This document shows, piece by piece, positions 43,311 through 51,460 of a stretch of 64,000 nt of DNA. The notes under the pieces are model-generated. The model did no database searches, was not told the origin of the DNA, and saw only the letters and a list, made by a program, of their open reading frames with translations. This DNA comes from Methylobacterium brachiatum. Its GTDB lineage: Bacteria; Pseudomonadota; Alphaproteobacteria; Rhizobiales; Beijerinckiaceae. Each line of letters starts with the position of its first letter. Within the stretch, counting starts at the first letter, position 1. The translations under genes were made by a program, and so were the position numbers. The stretch covers positions 372,001-436,000 of the forward strand of contig NZ_JAJALK010000003.1 in assembly GCF_020523825.1 (NCBI RefSeq). The letters run 5' to 3'.

Positions 43311-44909
43311 ATGCCAAAGAACATCGTCGTCTTCTCCGACGGCACAGGCCAGGAAGGCGGGCTTCGCGAGGAGCAGCGCCTGAGCAACGTATACAAGCTC
43401 TATCGGGTCTGCCGGGTCGGCCCCGACAGCGGCATCGACCCGAAGGACCAGGTCGCCTTCTACGATCCCGGCCTCGGGACGGACGGCTCCGCCACCGGGT
43501 TCTCGGGCGCATACCGACGATTGCAGAAGCTCCTGTCCTCTGTGACGGGCCTCGGCATCACCAAGAACATCGCGGACTGCTACGCCTTCATCATCGACCA
43601 CTACGAGCCGGGCGACCGCATATTCCTCGTCGGCTTCAGCCGGGGCGCCTACACGGCCCGGTGCGTGGCGAACGTCCTCTTCCTCTGCGGCGTCCCCACG
43701 ACCGCGCCGGGCGGCGAATGCCGTACTCCCGGCCTCTGGGGAGCGGTCGGGCATTGGCTGAGCGAGAAGCTCCTGCGCCGGAAGCCCGTCGCGGCCCCGC
43801 CGGCCGATGACCCGCTCCCGGGGAGCTACCTGCCCAGGTTCCGCAAGGCCACCCGCGACATCGCCAACGAGGCGGTCATGCGGGTCTACGAATACGGCGC
43901 CGGTTACCCGCGGGCGCGGTACGAGGCCGAGCGCTTCGAACTCGCGAGGCGCTTCCGGCACACCTACGGTTCCGGCGACGACGCCCGCGCCAACGTCGCC
44001 CCGCATTTCATCGGGGTGTTCGATACCGTCGCCTCGCTCGGGGCGGTCGGGCCGCTGCGCTGGGGCATCGCCGTGGGCCTGACCGTGCTGGCGGCCCTCC
44101 TCGTCGCCGTGCCGGCCGTCCTGCTCGACCTTGCGTTCCGGACCGGGTTCTGGACGCCGTTCGCGACCGTCGCCGCACTGTCCGCGGCCTTCGTCCTGTG
44201 GCGATGGCTGCCGACGGCCGTGAAATTCATCGTTGGCTCGCCGGTCGACGGCAAGACGCACTTCCACATCGCCCAGTGGCGCTCGGCGAACTACGACCGG
44301 CTGCTCAGCGGCCAGGTCGGCTTCGCCCGGCACGCCCTGTCCATCGACGAGACCCGCAGGGACTTTGCCCGCGTCGGCTGGGGCGGCAAGGGCGTCATCC
44401 GCGAGAAGGTCGTCGGCGAGCCCGACCCGCTGATCCAGATGTGGTTCGCGGGCAACCACTCCGACATCGGCGGAAGCTACCCCGAGGCCGAGAGCCGGCT
44501 GTCGGACATCGCCCTTGAATGGATGGTCGGGCAGGCCACCCGCATCCCGGCCCCGCTGCTCGTCGACGGCATGGACCACGAACGGCCCGGGACCGGCCGG
44601 CTGCACCTCCATCCGGCTGCGGACGGGATGCAACACTGCGAGGTCGCCAACATGCGCGACACCATCGCCGGCATCTTCCCGGGCTGGGCGGCACGTCGCC
44701 TGGGATGGCTCGGTTGGCCGGTGAAGGTCCGCGACGTTCCCGAGGAGGCGCTGGTCCACCCGAGCGTCCGGGAACGCTTCGCCCTCGCCGGGGTGACGCA
44801 ATGCGCCGGCCGGGGTCCCTACAGGCCGGAGTCCCTGGCCGGCCACAAGGACTTCAAGGCCGGATATCCGGCCGCGGCAAGCCCGGCCACGGCCGCTCCC
44901 ACGACCTGA
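43311..44909 (+). CDS. DUF2235 alpha/beta hydrolase (Tle1-like lipase) with internal TM segments
   Basis: A 532-residue DUF2235 protein, the family that includes the Tle1 phospholipases of type VI secretion. Seen: IVVFSDGTGQEGG at the N-terminus, the nucleophile elbow GFSRGAYTAR (Ser about 109), VAPHFIGVFDTVASLGAVGP, and the acid region AGNHSDIGGSYPEAESRLSD (Asp about 384). Two hydrophobic helices interrupt the domain (GIAVGLTVLAALLVAVPAVL and FATVAALSAAFVLWRWLP, about 252-300), so it is probably membrane-associated. A good Shine-Dalgarno (GGGAGG) precedes ATG 43311. No VgrG, PAAR or immunity gene is near, so a T6SS effector role is unlikely. It sits between TIR and OLD-type genes, which suggests a membrane-damaging effector. 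Confidence 0.87.
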   Translation: MPKNIVVFSDGTGQEGGLREEQRLSNVYKLYRVCRVGPDSGIDPKDQVAFYDPGLGTDGSATGFSGAYRRLQKLLSSVTGLGITKNIADCYAFIIDHYEPGDRIFLVGFSRGAYTARCVANVLFLCGVPTTAPGGECRTPGLWGAVGHWLSEKLLRRKPVAAPPADDPLPGSYLPRFRKATRDIANEAVMRVYEYGAGYPRARYEAERFELARRFRHTYGSGDDARANVAPHFIGVFDTVASLGAVGPLRWGIAVGLTVLAALLVAVPAVLLDLAFRTGFWTPFATVAALSAAFVLWRWLPTAVKFIVGSPVDGKTHFHIAQWRSANYDRLLSGQVGFARHALSIDETRRDFARVGWGGKGVIREKVVGEPDPLIQMWFAGNHSDIGGSYPEAESRLSDIALEWMVGQATRIPAPLLVDGMDHERPGTGRLHLHPAADGMQHCEVANMRDTIAGIFPGWAARRLGWLGWPVKVRDVPEEALVHPSVRERFALAGVTQCAGRGPYRPESLAGHKDFKAGYPAAASPATAAPTT

Positions 44910-44924
44910 CCATCACCCTTCCCC

Positions 44925-46973
44925 ATGCAGGCCTCCGACGAGGCCGACCGGACGACGAGGCGGCGGATGAAGCTCGACAGTTTCAGGGTCACGAATTTTC
45001 GCAGCGTCGAGGATTCCGGCGAGATCACGCTGGGCGACATGATCTGCCTCGTCGGCAAGAACGAAGCCGGCAAGACGGCGCTCCTCCATGCCTTGGCCGG
45101 CCTGAACCCGCATCCCGCCACACCCATCGCCTATGACAAGGAGCGGGACTACCCGCGGCGCTACCTGAACGACTATCGCGGGCGCCACCCCGAGGACGAT
45201 GGCGAGGCCGTCGTCGTCACCACCCAGTGGACCCTGTCGCCCAGGGATATCGCGGCATTGGCGGCCCAGTTGGGCCCGGACTGCCTGAGGTCAGGTCAGG
45301 TCACCCTGACGCGCCGCTACGAAGACAAGGCCTTCACCATCGAAGCCTCAGTGAACCTCCAGGCCATCATCGAGCACCTCATGGCCGGTCACGAGCTTGA
45401 CCAGGACGAGCGGGCGCCCTTGGCGGAGGCCCGCAGTACGGATGAGCTCCGCAAGGCCCTGGAAGGCTTGTCCGAACCGACGGATGCCCAGGCCTCCCTC
45501 CTGAAGCAGATCACCGCCCTCCCGGGGAAGAACGCCATCGGCTTCGTCTACGGCTACATCCGGTCGGTGACGCCGCAACTGATGTACTTTTCGCATTACG
45601 ACCGGATGTCCGGCCAGATGCGGGTCGACGACATCGTCCGCAGCGATGGCGAGCCCTACCACAGCCCCGTGCACCCGCATGGATCCAAGAAGCTCAACGT
45701 CGGCGAGAAGGTCTTCCTCGACTTCCTGGAATTCGCGGGCACCTCCGTCGAGGAGATCAAGGAGTCGAAAACCTACGAGTCCCTGAACGCGAAGTGCGAG
45801 TCGGCGTCGAACGCCATCACCGACCAGTTGCGGGAATACTGGACCCAGAACGCCTTCCTCGAAATCGAGGTCAGGGTCACCAAGGCCGAGCCGAACGACC
45901 CCGCCCCCTTCGACACGGGCGTCATCGCGCGGGCGCGCGTGAAGAACACACTCCACCGGGTCTCGGTCCCTTTTTCGGAGCGGAGCGCAGGCTTCATCTG
46001 GTTCTTCTCGTTCCTGGTGAAGTTCGCCCAGGTCAGCAAGGACGGCGGCAACCTGTTGCTCCTCCTCGACGAACCGGGCCTGACCCTGCACGGCAAGGCC
46101 CAGGCCGACCTGCTCCGGTACTTCGACGACAAGCTGGTGAACAACCACCAGGTCGTGTTCTCGACCCACTCGCCCTTCATGGTTCCACCCGAAGACCTCA
46201 CGCTGTCACGCATCGTCGAGGACCAGATCGAGCAGAAGCGGCCCGGCTTCTGGACGACCAAAGGCACCAAGGTTCGCGACGACGTCCTGGCGACCGACCC
46301 GGACACCCTGTTCCCGCTCCAGGCGGCGCTGGGCTACGACGTCACCCAGGCGCTGTTCATCGGCAAGCACACCCTGCTGGTCGAGGGTCCCGGCGACCTG
46401 GTATTCCTCAAGGCGCTCTCGGCACAGTTGAAGCGCCGCAAGAGGACAGCGCTCGATCCGCGCTGGACGATCTGCCCGGCCGGCGGGCTCGACAAGATCC
46501 AGTCGTTCGTCTCGCTGTTCAAGGGAGCGAAACTCCACCTGGCGGTGATGTCCGACAGGGCGCAGGGCGACAAGCGCAAGCTGGAGCAGCTCCGGGCCGC
46601 CGGTGCCATTCCCGAGAACCGCATCATGAACTACCCGGACGTGCTCGGGCTGCCCGAGGGGGATGTCGAGGACGTCTTCGATCCCGAGGCCTACCTCGCC
46701 ATCGTCAACGCCGCCTATGGCCTGAAGGGCCGGAACGTCCTGACCGTGGCGAAGCTCGACAAGGAGGCGGCAGGGGCGGTGCGCCTGGTCAAGCGCGTGG
46801 AGGCCGCCTTCAAGCTCCTCCCCGCCGATACCCCGGAGTTCGACCACTTCACGCCGGCTGACTGGCTCATCCGCAATCCCGCCGTGCTGGACGAGAGGAT
46901 CCCGGCCATCGAGACCACCTTGGACAACGCCGAGAAGATCATCCGGGCCATCAACGGTGCCCTGTCTGGGTGA
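44925..46973 (+). CDS. OLD-family ATPase with C-terminal Toprim domain
   Basis: A 682-residue ABC-type ATPase with a Toprim nuclease end, as in OLD and GajA proteins. ATPase: FRVTNFRSVEDSGEITLGDM, Walker A GKNEAGKT (about 44-51), the signature-like segment VPFSERSAGFIWFFSFLVKF, Walker B LLLLLDEPGLTLHGKAQ (about 375-391) and the H-loop STHSPFM. Toprim: HTLLVEGPGDLVFLKALSAQ (Glu), then LAVMSDRAQGDKRKLEQL (D-containing metal motif), VEDVFDPEAYL. ATG 44925 or 44967 may be the start; the family alignment begins near 44967. It is 15 bp after the DUF2235 gene. There is no UvrD-type helicase as in Gabija, so the partner set is different. Probable sensor or nuclease of the trio. Confidence 0.9.
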   Translation: MQASDEADRTTRRRMKLDSFRVTNFRSVEDSGEITLGDMICLVGKNEAGKTALLHALAGLNPHPATPIAYDKERDYPRRYLNDYRGRHPEDDGEAVVVTTQWTLSPRDIAALAAQLGPDCLRSGQVTLTRRYEDKAFTIEASVNLQAIIEHLMAGHELDQDERAPLAEARSTDELRKALEGLSEPTDAQASLLKQITALPGKNAIGFVYGYIRSVTPQLMYFSHYDRMSGQMRVDDIVRSDGEPYHSPVHPHGSKKLNVGEKVFLDFLEFAGTSVEEIKESKTYESLNAKCESASNAITDQLREYWTQNAFLEIEVRVTKAEPNDPAPFDTGVIARARVKNTLHRVSVPFSERSAGFIWFFSFLVKFAQVSKDGGNLLLLLDEPGLTLHGKAQADLLRYFDDKLVNNHQVVFSTHSPFMVPPEDLTLSRIVEDQIEQKRPGFWTTKGTKVRDDVLATDPDTLFPLQAALGYDVTQALFIGKHTLLVEGPGDLVFLKALSAQLKRRKRTALDPRWTICPAGGLDKIQSFVSLFKGAKLHLAVMSDRAQGDKRKLEQLRAAGAIPENRIMNYPDVLGLPEGDVEDVFDPEAYLAIVNAAYGLKGRNVLTVAKLDKEAAGAVRLVKRVEAAFKLLPADTPEFDHFTPADWLIRNPAVLDERIPAIETTLDNAEKIIRAINGALSG

Positions 46974-47353
46974 GCGGCGCAATCAGGGCGCGACCCGTCA
47001 ACCGGCAATCGCCGATACCACCCGCTTCCGTCGTCGCGGTCCTGGTTCTCGAAGTATCTCGTGTACGTCACGCGGATGCGCATCTTCGGGTTGAGCCGCC
47101 CCACGTCGGGGGCCTGCCCGGGCGATGGCCTCCCGGGCGAGCGACGGCGGAAGCAGACCGAGGGCCTGATGATCGGGTATCCAGCCCGTCCCCGGCAGCA
47201 CGCCCCCTTGACCAGGTGCATGAACCTGACCTCGCCGAAGGTGTCGGGCGGCCTGCGGTCGCACAGGTGGGCCGACCGCACGATCACGCGTAGGGGCTGC
47301 TCCCGGCCGGTGATGCGGTCGAGCGTGGATACGCGGACCGGAAGGGGGGGATC
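46974..47353. other. Intergenic region after the trio
   Basis: 380 bp with no gene I can support. Open frames on both strands continue out of the OLD gene region but lack protein-like character. It may include remnants of an older insertion. Confidence 0.4.
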
Positions 47354-47530
47354 TCAGGAATCCCGCGAGATCGCGTACCCGGCCATGGCGCCATCGGCAT
47401 CACCCGACAGCCACGACAACAGCACCAGGACGCCCATCCCGAGGAGCAGGACCCCGATGAGGGCGAGGACGAGGTCGGAGAGACGGCCCTCGATGGCGCC
47501 GGGACGACGCCGCGGGAACTGACGAGGCAT
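47354..47530 (-). CDS. Small single-TM protein, 58 aa
   Basis: ATG 47530 to TGA 47354. Basic N-terminus (MPRQFPRRRPGAIEGRLSDL), one strongly hydrophobic helix (VLALIGVLLLGMGVLVLLSW), and a short acidic/polar tail ending in AISRDS. The positive-inside charge pattern is what a real small membrane protein would show. It is 72 bp downstream of the nhaA stop on the same strand and may be co-transcribed with it. Confidence 0.6.
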   Translation of the reverse strand: MPRQFPRRRPGAIEGRLSDLVLALIGVLLLGMGVLVLLSWLSGDADGAMAGYAISRDS

Positions 47531-47602
47531 GATGCTTCACCTGGTTCTGGGAGGTCGTATGGGGCGGGCGCCGCGCACCTTCGGGGCGCGGCCGGTCCCG
47601 GC

Positions 47603-48811
47603 TCAGCGGTGGGCCGGGCGGGCCGGGGCGAACCGCAGCACCAGCGCCCCGGCGGCCATGCAGGCCAGCGAGCCGATCAGCACGCCCACCTTGGTCTCGG
47701 CTTCGAGCTCGGGCGCGTTCGCGAAGGCGAGCAGGCCGATGAACAGGCTCATGGTGAAGCCGACGCCGCACAGGAGCGAGACCCCGTAGACCTGCCACCA
47801 TCCCGCATGGGCCGGGCGCTGGGCCAGCCCGAGCTTGACGGCGGCGAGCACGAGCCCGAACACCCCGACCTGCTTGCCGACGAACAAGCCGAGCGCCACG
47901 CCGAGCGTCACCGGTTCGAGGAGCATCCCCGGCGTGATCCCCGCCAGCGACACGCCGGCGTTGGCGAAGCCGAACACCGGCAGGATGAGGTAGGCCGACC
48001 AGGGATGGACCGCGTGCTCCAGGATGTGCAGCGGCGAGGTCGGGTCGTCCGGCCTGCCCACGCTGAGGCGCAGCGGGACGGTCAGGGCGAGCAGCACGCC
48101 GGCGATGGTCGCGTGGATGCCCGACGCGAGCACGAACACCCAGAGGACGACGCCGAGCAGCAGGTAGGGCCACAGGCGCGCCACGCCGGCCTTGTTGAGC
48201 CCGTAGAGCACGGCGAGCGTCGCCGCGGCCCCGCCCAGCATCGGGAGCGACAGGTCGGCGGTGTAGAACAGGGCGATGACCAGCACGGCGCCGAGGTCGT
48301 CGATGATGGCGAGCGCCGTCAGGAAGACCTTGAGGGAGACCGGCACCCGGGGGCCGAGCAAGGCCAGCACGCCCAGCGCGAAGGCGATGTCCGTGGCCGC
48401 CGGGATGGCCCAGCCCCGCAGCGTCTCGGGCGAGTTCCGGTTGACCGCGGCGTAGACGAGGGCCGGCGCGGCCATGCCGCCGAGCGCGGCCAGACCCGGC
48501 AGGACCCGGTCGGGCCAGGTGCGCAGGCGGCCGTCGAGCACCTCGCGCTTGATCTCCAGCCCGACGAGCAGGAAGAACACCGCCATCAGGGCGTCGTTGA
48601 TCCAGTGCAGGACCGACAGCGGGCCGAGATGGGCCTTGAGCGCGGCGAAGTAGGCGTCCGCCAGCGGCGAGTTCGCCACGACCAGTGCCAGCGCGGCGCT
48701 GGCCATCAGGACGAGGCCGCCGCCGGCCTCGCTGACGAGCATGTCGCGGAGCGCCGACAGACGCCGGCGAGGCGGCCGCGGAACGGCGTGGGAGGGGGAC
48801 GGCACGGGCAC
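47603..48811 (-). CDS. nhaA: Na+/H+ antiporter NhaA
   Basis: A 402-residue, 12-TM antiporter exchanging sodium for protons across the inner membrane. Signatures: [20 protein letters not shown] at the first [35 protein letters not shown], and the ion-binding double Asp in [20 protein letters not shown], plus [18 protein letters not shown] and [16 protein letters not shown]. Start: GTG 48811 has GGAG upstream; ATG 48742 would remove part of the N-terminal region. A long open frame 5' of this start is not NhaA-like. It is cargo that may help with salt or pH stress, unusual in position next to defence genes. Confidence 0.92.
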   Translation of the reverse strand: MPVPSPSHAVPRPPRRRLSALRDMLVSEAGGGLVLMASAALALVVANSPLADAYFAALKAHLGPLSVLHWINDALMAVFFLLVGLEIKREVLDGRLRTWPDRVLPGLAALGGMAAPALVYAAVNRNSPETLRGWAIPAATDIAFALGVLALLGPRVPVSLKVFLTALAIIDDLGAVLVIALFYTADLSLPMLGGAAATLAVLYGLNKAGVARLWPYLLLGVVLWVFVLASGIHATIAGVLLALTVPLRLSVGRPDDPTSPLHILEHAVHPWSAYLILPVFGFANAGVSLAGITPGMLLEPVTLGVALGLFVGKQVGVFGLVLAAVKLGLAQRPAHAGWWQVYGVSLLCGVGFTMSLFIGLLAFANAPELEAETKVGVLIGSLACMAAGALVLRFAPARPAHR

Positions 48812-49095
48812 GGGTCTCCGGCGCTGGCGGCCCGACCAGCGCTCGACCTGCCGGTCCGACCGACGGACCGCGCACCCTGCCGGGCCTATCGCACCGATGC
48901 CGGACGGGCACAACCCGCGCCCCGGAGGATCCCCGGGCGGCGGACGTAAAGGGCTCGTCCGGGACGTTTCAGGAGCCGGTCCGCAAGCCCGGGCTTCAAT
49001 GTGCCGCCGCGAGCTCCTCTTCCGCCTATGCAGGAAGCTACCCGAGGCCATCGACCGCTATCGGACGGGGGGCGGCCCGGCCCGGCCCCCGCCGG

Positions 49096-49800
49096 TCATG
49101 CATGCCCGATCCAGCCGCGCCACGTGAAAGCCGCGAAGAAGAGTTCGGCGTCGCCGAAGCCGGCAGCCCGCAGCACGGCGGCATCCGCCTCGGGCGCGAG
49201 GGTGTGCAGGTGGGATTCCACGGCGCTCCGCGCCTTCTCCGCCTGGTCGCGGTCGGCGCCGGAAGCGACCGCGTAGGCCTCGTAGCGTGCTGTCCATCGC
49301 GAGCGGCTGTCGTCCTGCGGGAAGCTGCCGTGCGCGGCGACGAAAGGCGCGCCAGCCTTCAGGCGACGATGGATGGCCCGGACGGTGTCCTCGCGCGCCG
49401 CAGGGTCGAGGAAGTGCAGGGTGAGCAGGCATGTCGCCGCGTCGAAGGGGCCGACGGGCGCATCGTCGATGTAGCCCTCGACGAGGGTGATCCGGTTCAT
49501 CAGCGGCCCGAGCGTGCGTTCGGCCTGGCGGAGCATCGCCCGCGCCGGGTCGACGCCGACGAAGGTCCAGCCGGGATGCGCCTCGGCCAGCGCCCGCAGC
49601 TCCAGTCCCCCTCCCGCCCCGAGGACCAGGACCCGCGCATCGGTCGGTGCGTGCTCGGCCAGCAGGATGCCGGTCATCCTGTGAAGCGCCTCGAAGCCGG
49701 GCACGAAACGTCGAGGCCCGTCGGCATACCGTGCGGCGGCCTCCGGGTCCGAGAAGGCGGCCACGAAGTCTGTCGGTTCGGGCTGCGCGCTATGCTTCAT
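49096..49800 (-). CDS. SAM-dependent methyltransferase
   Basis: A 234-residue class I methyltransferase. After [20 protein letters not shown] comes motif [21 protein letters not shown], the acidic end of beta 2 in [20 protein letters not shown], and the motif near [20 protein letters not shown]. The C-terminus ([20 protein letters not shown]) is typical of small-molecule methyltransferases of the UbiE/Tam-like type. It begins at ATG 49800 inside the end of the Rrf2 gene (11-bp overlap), so the regulator probably controls it. The substrate is unknown. Confidence 0.88.
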   Translation of the reverse strand: MKHSAQPEPTDFVAAFSDPEAAARYADGPRRFVPGFEALHRMTGILLAEHAPTDARVLVLGAGGGLELRALAEAHPGWTFVGVDPARAMLRQAERTLGPLMNRITLVEGYIDDAPVGPFDAATCLLTLHFLDPAAREDTVRAIHRRLKAGAPFVAAHGSFPQDDSRSRWTARYEAYAVASGADRDQAEKARSAVESHLHTLAPEADAAVLRAAGFGDAELFFAAFTWRGWIGHA

Positions 49801-50254
49801 GGGATCGGGCCTCCCGCCCACATGGTCCGCGCTTGGCCAGGCGCGCATGGAAATCGGCGCTGAGACGGGCCAGTGTGACATCGCCCAGACGCGAGAGCAG
49901 CAGGGCTTCTGCGTCCCGGAAGGCGTCCGCGAGGGCCGCGTTGACCGCCTGCTCGACGAGGCAGGTCGGCTCCTCGCTCCGGTGCCCCATCGCGAACACC
50001 TCCGGCGAGCCGAGCGCGACGTAGACATCGTGCAGGGTCACCCGGTCGAGGTCGCAGGCGATGGTCCAGCCGCCGCCATGCCCCTTCCCGGACGCGACCA
50101 GCCCCAGGTCGCGCAGTCCCGCCATCGTCCGGCGCACCACGACTGGGTTGGTCCCCATCATCAGGGCCAGCCGCTCGGACGTCACCGGTCCGTCGGCCTC
50201 GGCCATGTGGAGGAGGACGTGCAGCACGCCCGACAACCTGCCATCCCGTCTCAT
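49790..50254 (-). CDS. Rrf2-family transcriptional regulator
   Basis: A 154-residue Rrf2 regulator from ATG 50254 ([20 protein letters not shown]). Winged-helix part: [57 protein letters not shown]. One cysteine remains in [11 protein letters not shown], a position that binds metal or senses redox change in some members, but the usual three-Cys set is absent, so it is likely of the YwnA/NsrR-like no-cluster type. It overlaps the methyltransferase gene. An inverted repeat lies 15 bp upstream of its start. Confidence 0.88.
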   Translation of the reverse strand: MRRDGRLSGVLHVLLHMAEADGPVTSERLALMMGTNPVVVRRTMAGLRDLGLVASGKGHGGGWTIACDLDRVTLHDVYVALGSPEVFAMGHRSEEPTCLVEQAVNAALADAFRDAEALLLSRLGDVTLARLSADFHARLAKRGPCGREARSHEA

Positions 50255-50268
50255 GAAACTTATGATGT

Positions 50269-50279
50269 TGCATGATGCA
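50269..50279. promoter_or_regulatory. Possible Rrf2 autoregulatory site
   Basis: TGCAT-G-ATGCA, an 11-bp inverted repeat 15 bp upstream of the Rrf2 start, in an AT-richer patch (ATGATGTTGCATGATGCATG). Rrf2 proteins commonly repress their own promoters at such sites. Short and therefore only suggestive. Confidence 0.45.
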
Positions 50280-50540
50280 TGGTCCGTCAAGCGGGACCGG
50301 GCCGGAATGCCCGGCAAGGCGGCGGCCGCCGCGCTGGTTCGGGCCGCGGGAGCGACCTGCATCATCCCGTCTGGACATGCCCATGTTCGTCCTGCCGGGG
50401 AGGCAAGGAAACGAGCCGACGAGTGCCCCGACGCGGCCGGTTGGAACGCCGGCCGGGCTGGCGCATGTCGCTTGCCCGGCGGTACCGTCTATGCGGGCAA
50501 CTGTCGTCGATGGTTGCCAGTGCCAGCGTTGAAGCCTTCG

Positions 50541-50580
50541 CCTTGATGTGCCATGACATGCTGATGAACGGTCCGCCCGG
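50541..50580. other. attR, right recombination junction of the island
   Basis: Island arm CCTTGATGTGCCATGACATG (50541-50560) meets comM sequence (GATGAACGGTCCGCCC) at the CT core (50561-50562). The arm is an imperfect inverted copy of the left inner arm (710-728). Joining the arms around CT gives the attP-like core CATGACATGCTTATGTCGTG; joining the comM sides gives the attB-like core CATAACCTTCTGATGAACGG. Confidence 0.8.
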
Positions 50581-51460
50581 CTCCGGGAAGTCCATGCTGG
50601 CGGCCCGGCTCCCGTCGATCCTGCCGCCGCTGACGCCTCGGGAGCTGCTCGACATCTCGATGATCCAGTCGGTGGCGGGCGAGCTGAAGGACGGCGCGCT
50701 CTCGAACCGCCGGCCGTTCCGGCAGCCACACCATTCCGCCTCCATGGCGGCACTCGTCGGCGGCGGCCTCGGGGCCCGGCCCGGGGAGGTGTCGCTCGCC
50801 CATGGCGGCGTGCTGTTCCTGGACGAGCTGCCCGAATTCGCGCCGCAGGTGCTCGACAGCCTGCGCCAGCCGATGGAGACCGGCGAGGTCATGATCGCCC
50901 GGGCGAACCACCGGGTGACCTATCCGGCCCGCTTCCAGCTCGTGGCCGCCATGAACCCGTGCCGCTGCGGCCAGGGTCTGGAGCCGGGCTACGCCTGCCG
51001 GCGCGGGCCGAACGAGCGCTGCATGGCGCAGTACCAGGCCCGGATCTCCGGGCCGATGCTCGACCGGATCGATCTGCGCATCGAGGTGCCGGCGGTCACG
51101 GCCGCTGATCTGATCCTGCCGCCGCCGGCCGAGGGCTCCCGCGAGGCCGCCGCCCGGGTCGCCGCCGCTCGCACGCTTCAGACGACGCGCTACGCCGCCC
51201 GCGCTTTGCCGGCCGCCACCACGAACGCCACCTGCCCGGCGACCCTGATCGAGGAGGTGGCGAGCCCCGACGCCGAGGGGACGGCCCTGATCCGGCAGGC
51301 GGCGGAGAGCATGCGGCTCTCGGCCCGCGGTTTCCATCGGACCCTGCGGGTGGCGCGCACGCTCGCCGATCTCGACGGCGAGGCGCAGGTGCGCCGTCTG
51401 CATCTGGCCGAGGCCCTGTCCTATCGCGGCCGTGGTGACGCTTCGGCGGCGGCCGCGTGA
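50561..51460 (+). pseudogene. comM: ComM/YifB, 3' part, separated by the island
   Basis: The C-terminal 299 codons of the Mg-chelatase-like ATPase interrupted at 709. It has Walker A (MNGPPGSGKSMLAARLPSIL), the Mg-chelatase signature region (RPFRQPHHSASMAALVGGGL, ARPGEVSLAHGGVLFLDELP), and the C-terminal domain (AESMRLSARGFHRTLRVART). In frame with 69-709, it makes a protein of about 512 residues, the usual length. Here it lacks its own start; the open frame reaches back into island DNA to about 50279, but a fusion would have no N-terminal domain. Its stop overlaps the downstream gene start (GTGA), so loss of the comM promoter may affect that gene. Confidence 0.93.

Larger units (their letters stand above)
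710..50562. mobile_element. ~49.85-kb serine-recombinase genomic island inserted in comM
   Basis: The island is bounded by the two comM halves, which rejoin in frame without loss or gain of bases when 710-50562 is removed. The integrase is a large serine recombinase at 767-2539, immediately inside the left end, as is usual for such elements. I see no tRNA at either end and no recognisable conjugation, replication or phage structural genes. A KfrA-like protein (17953-19050) is the only plasmid-like gene. Cargo falls into conflict genes (left third and 42.5-47 kb) and export/envelope genes (middle). Two further serine recombinases at 5.6-8.6 kb suggest a nested or composite structure. It is either a non-conjugative integrative element or one that needs helper functions. 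Confidence 0.9.

Noticed and set aside
43311..44909. Type VI secretion effector interpretation of the DUF2235 gene
   Set aside because: No VgrG, PAAR, Hcp, adaptor or immunity-like gene lies nearby, and the protein has internal membrane helices.
44925..46973. Gabija system
   Set aside because: The OLD-type ATPase is present, but there is no UvrD-like helicase (GajB) next to it.
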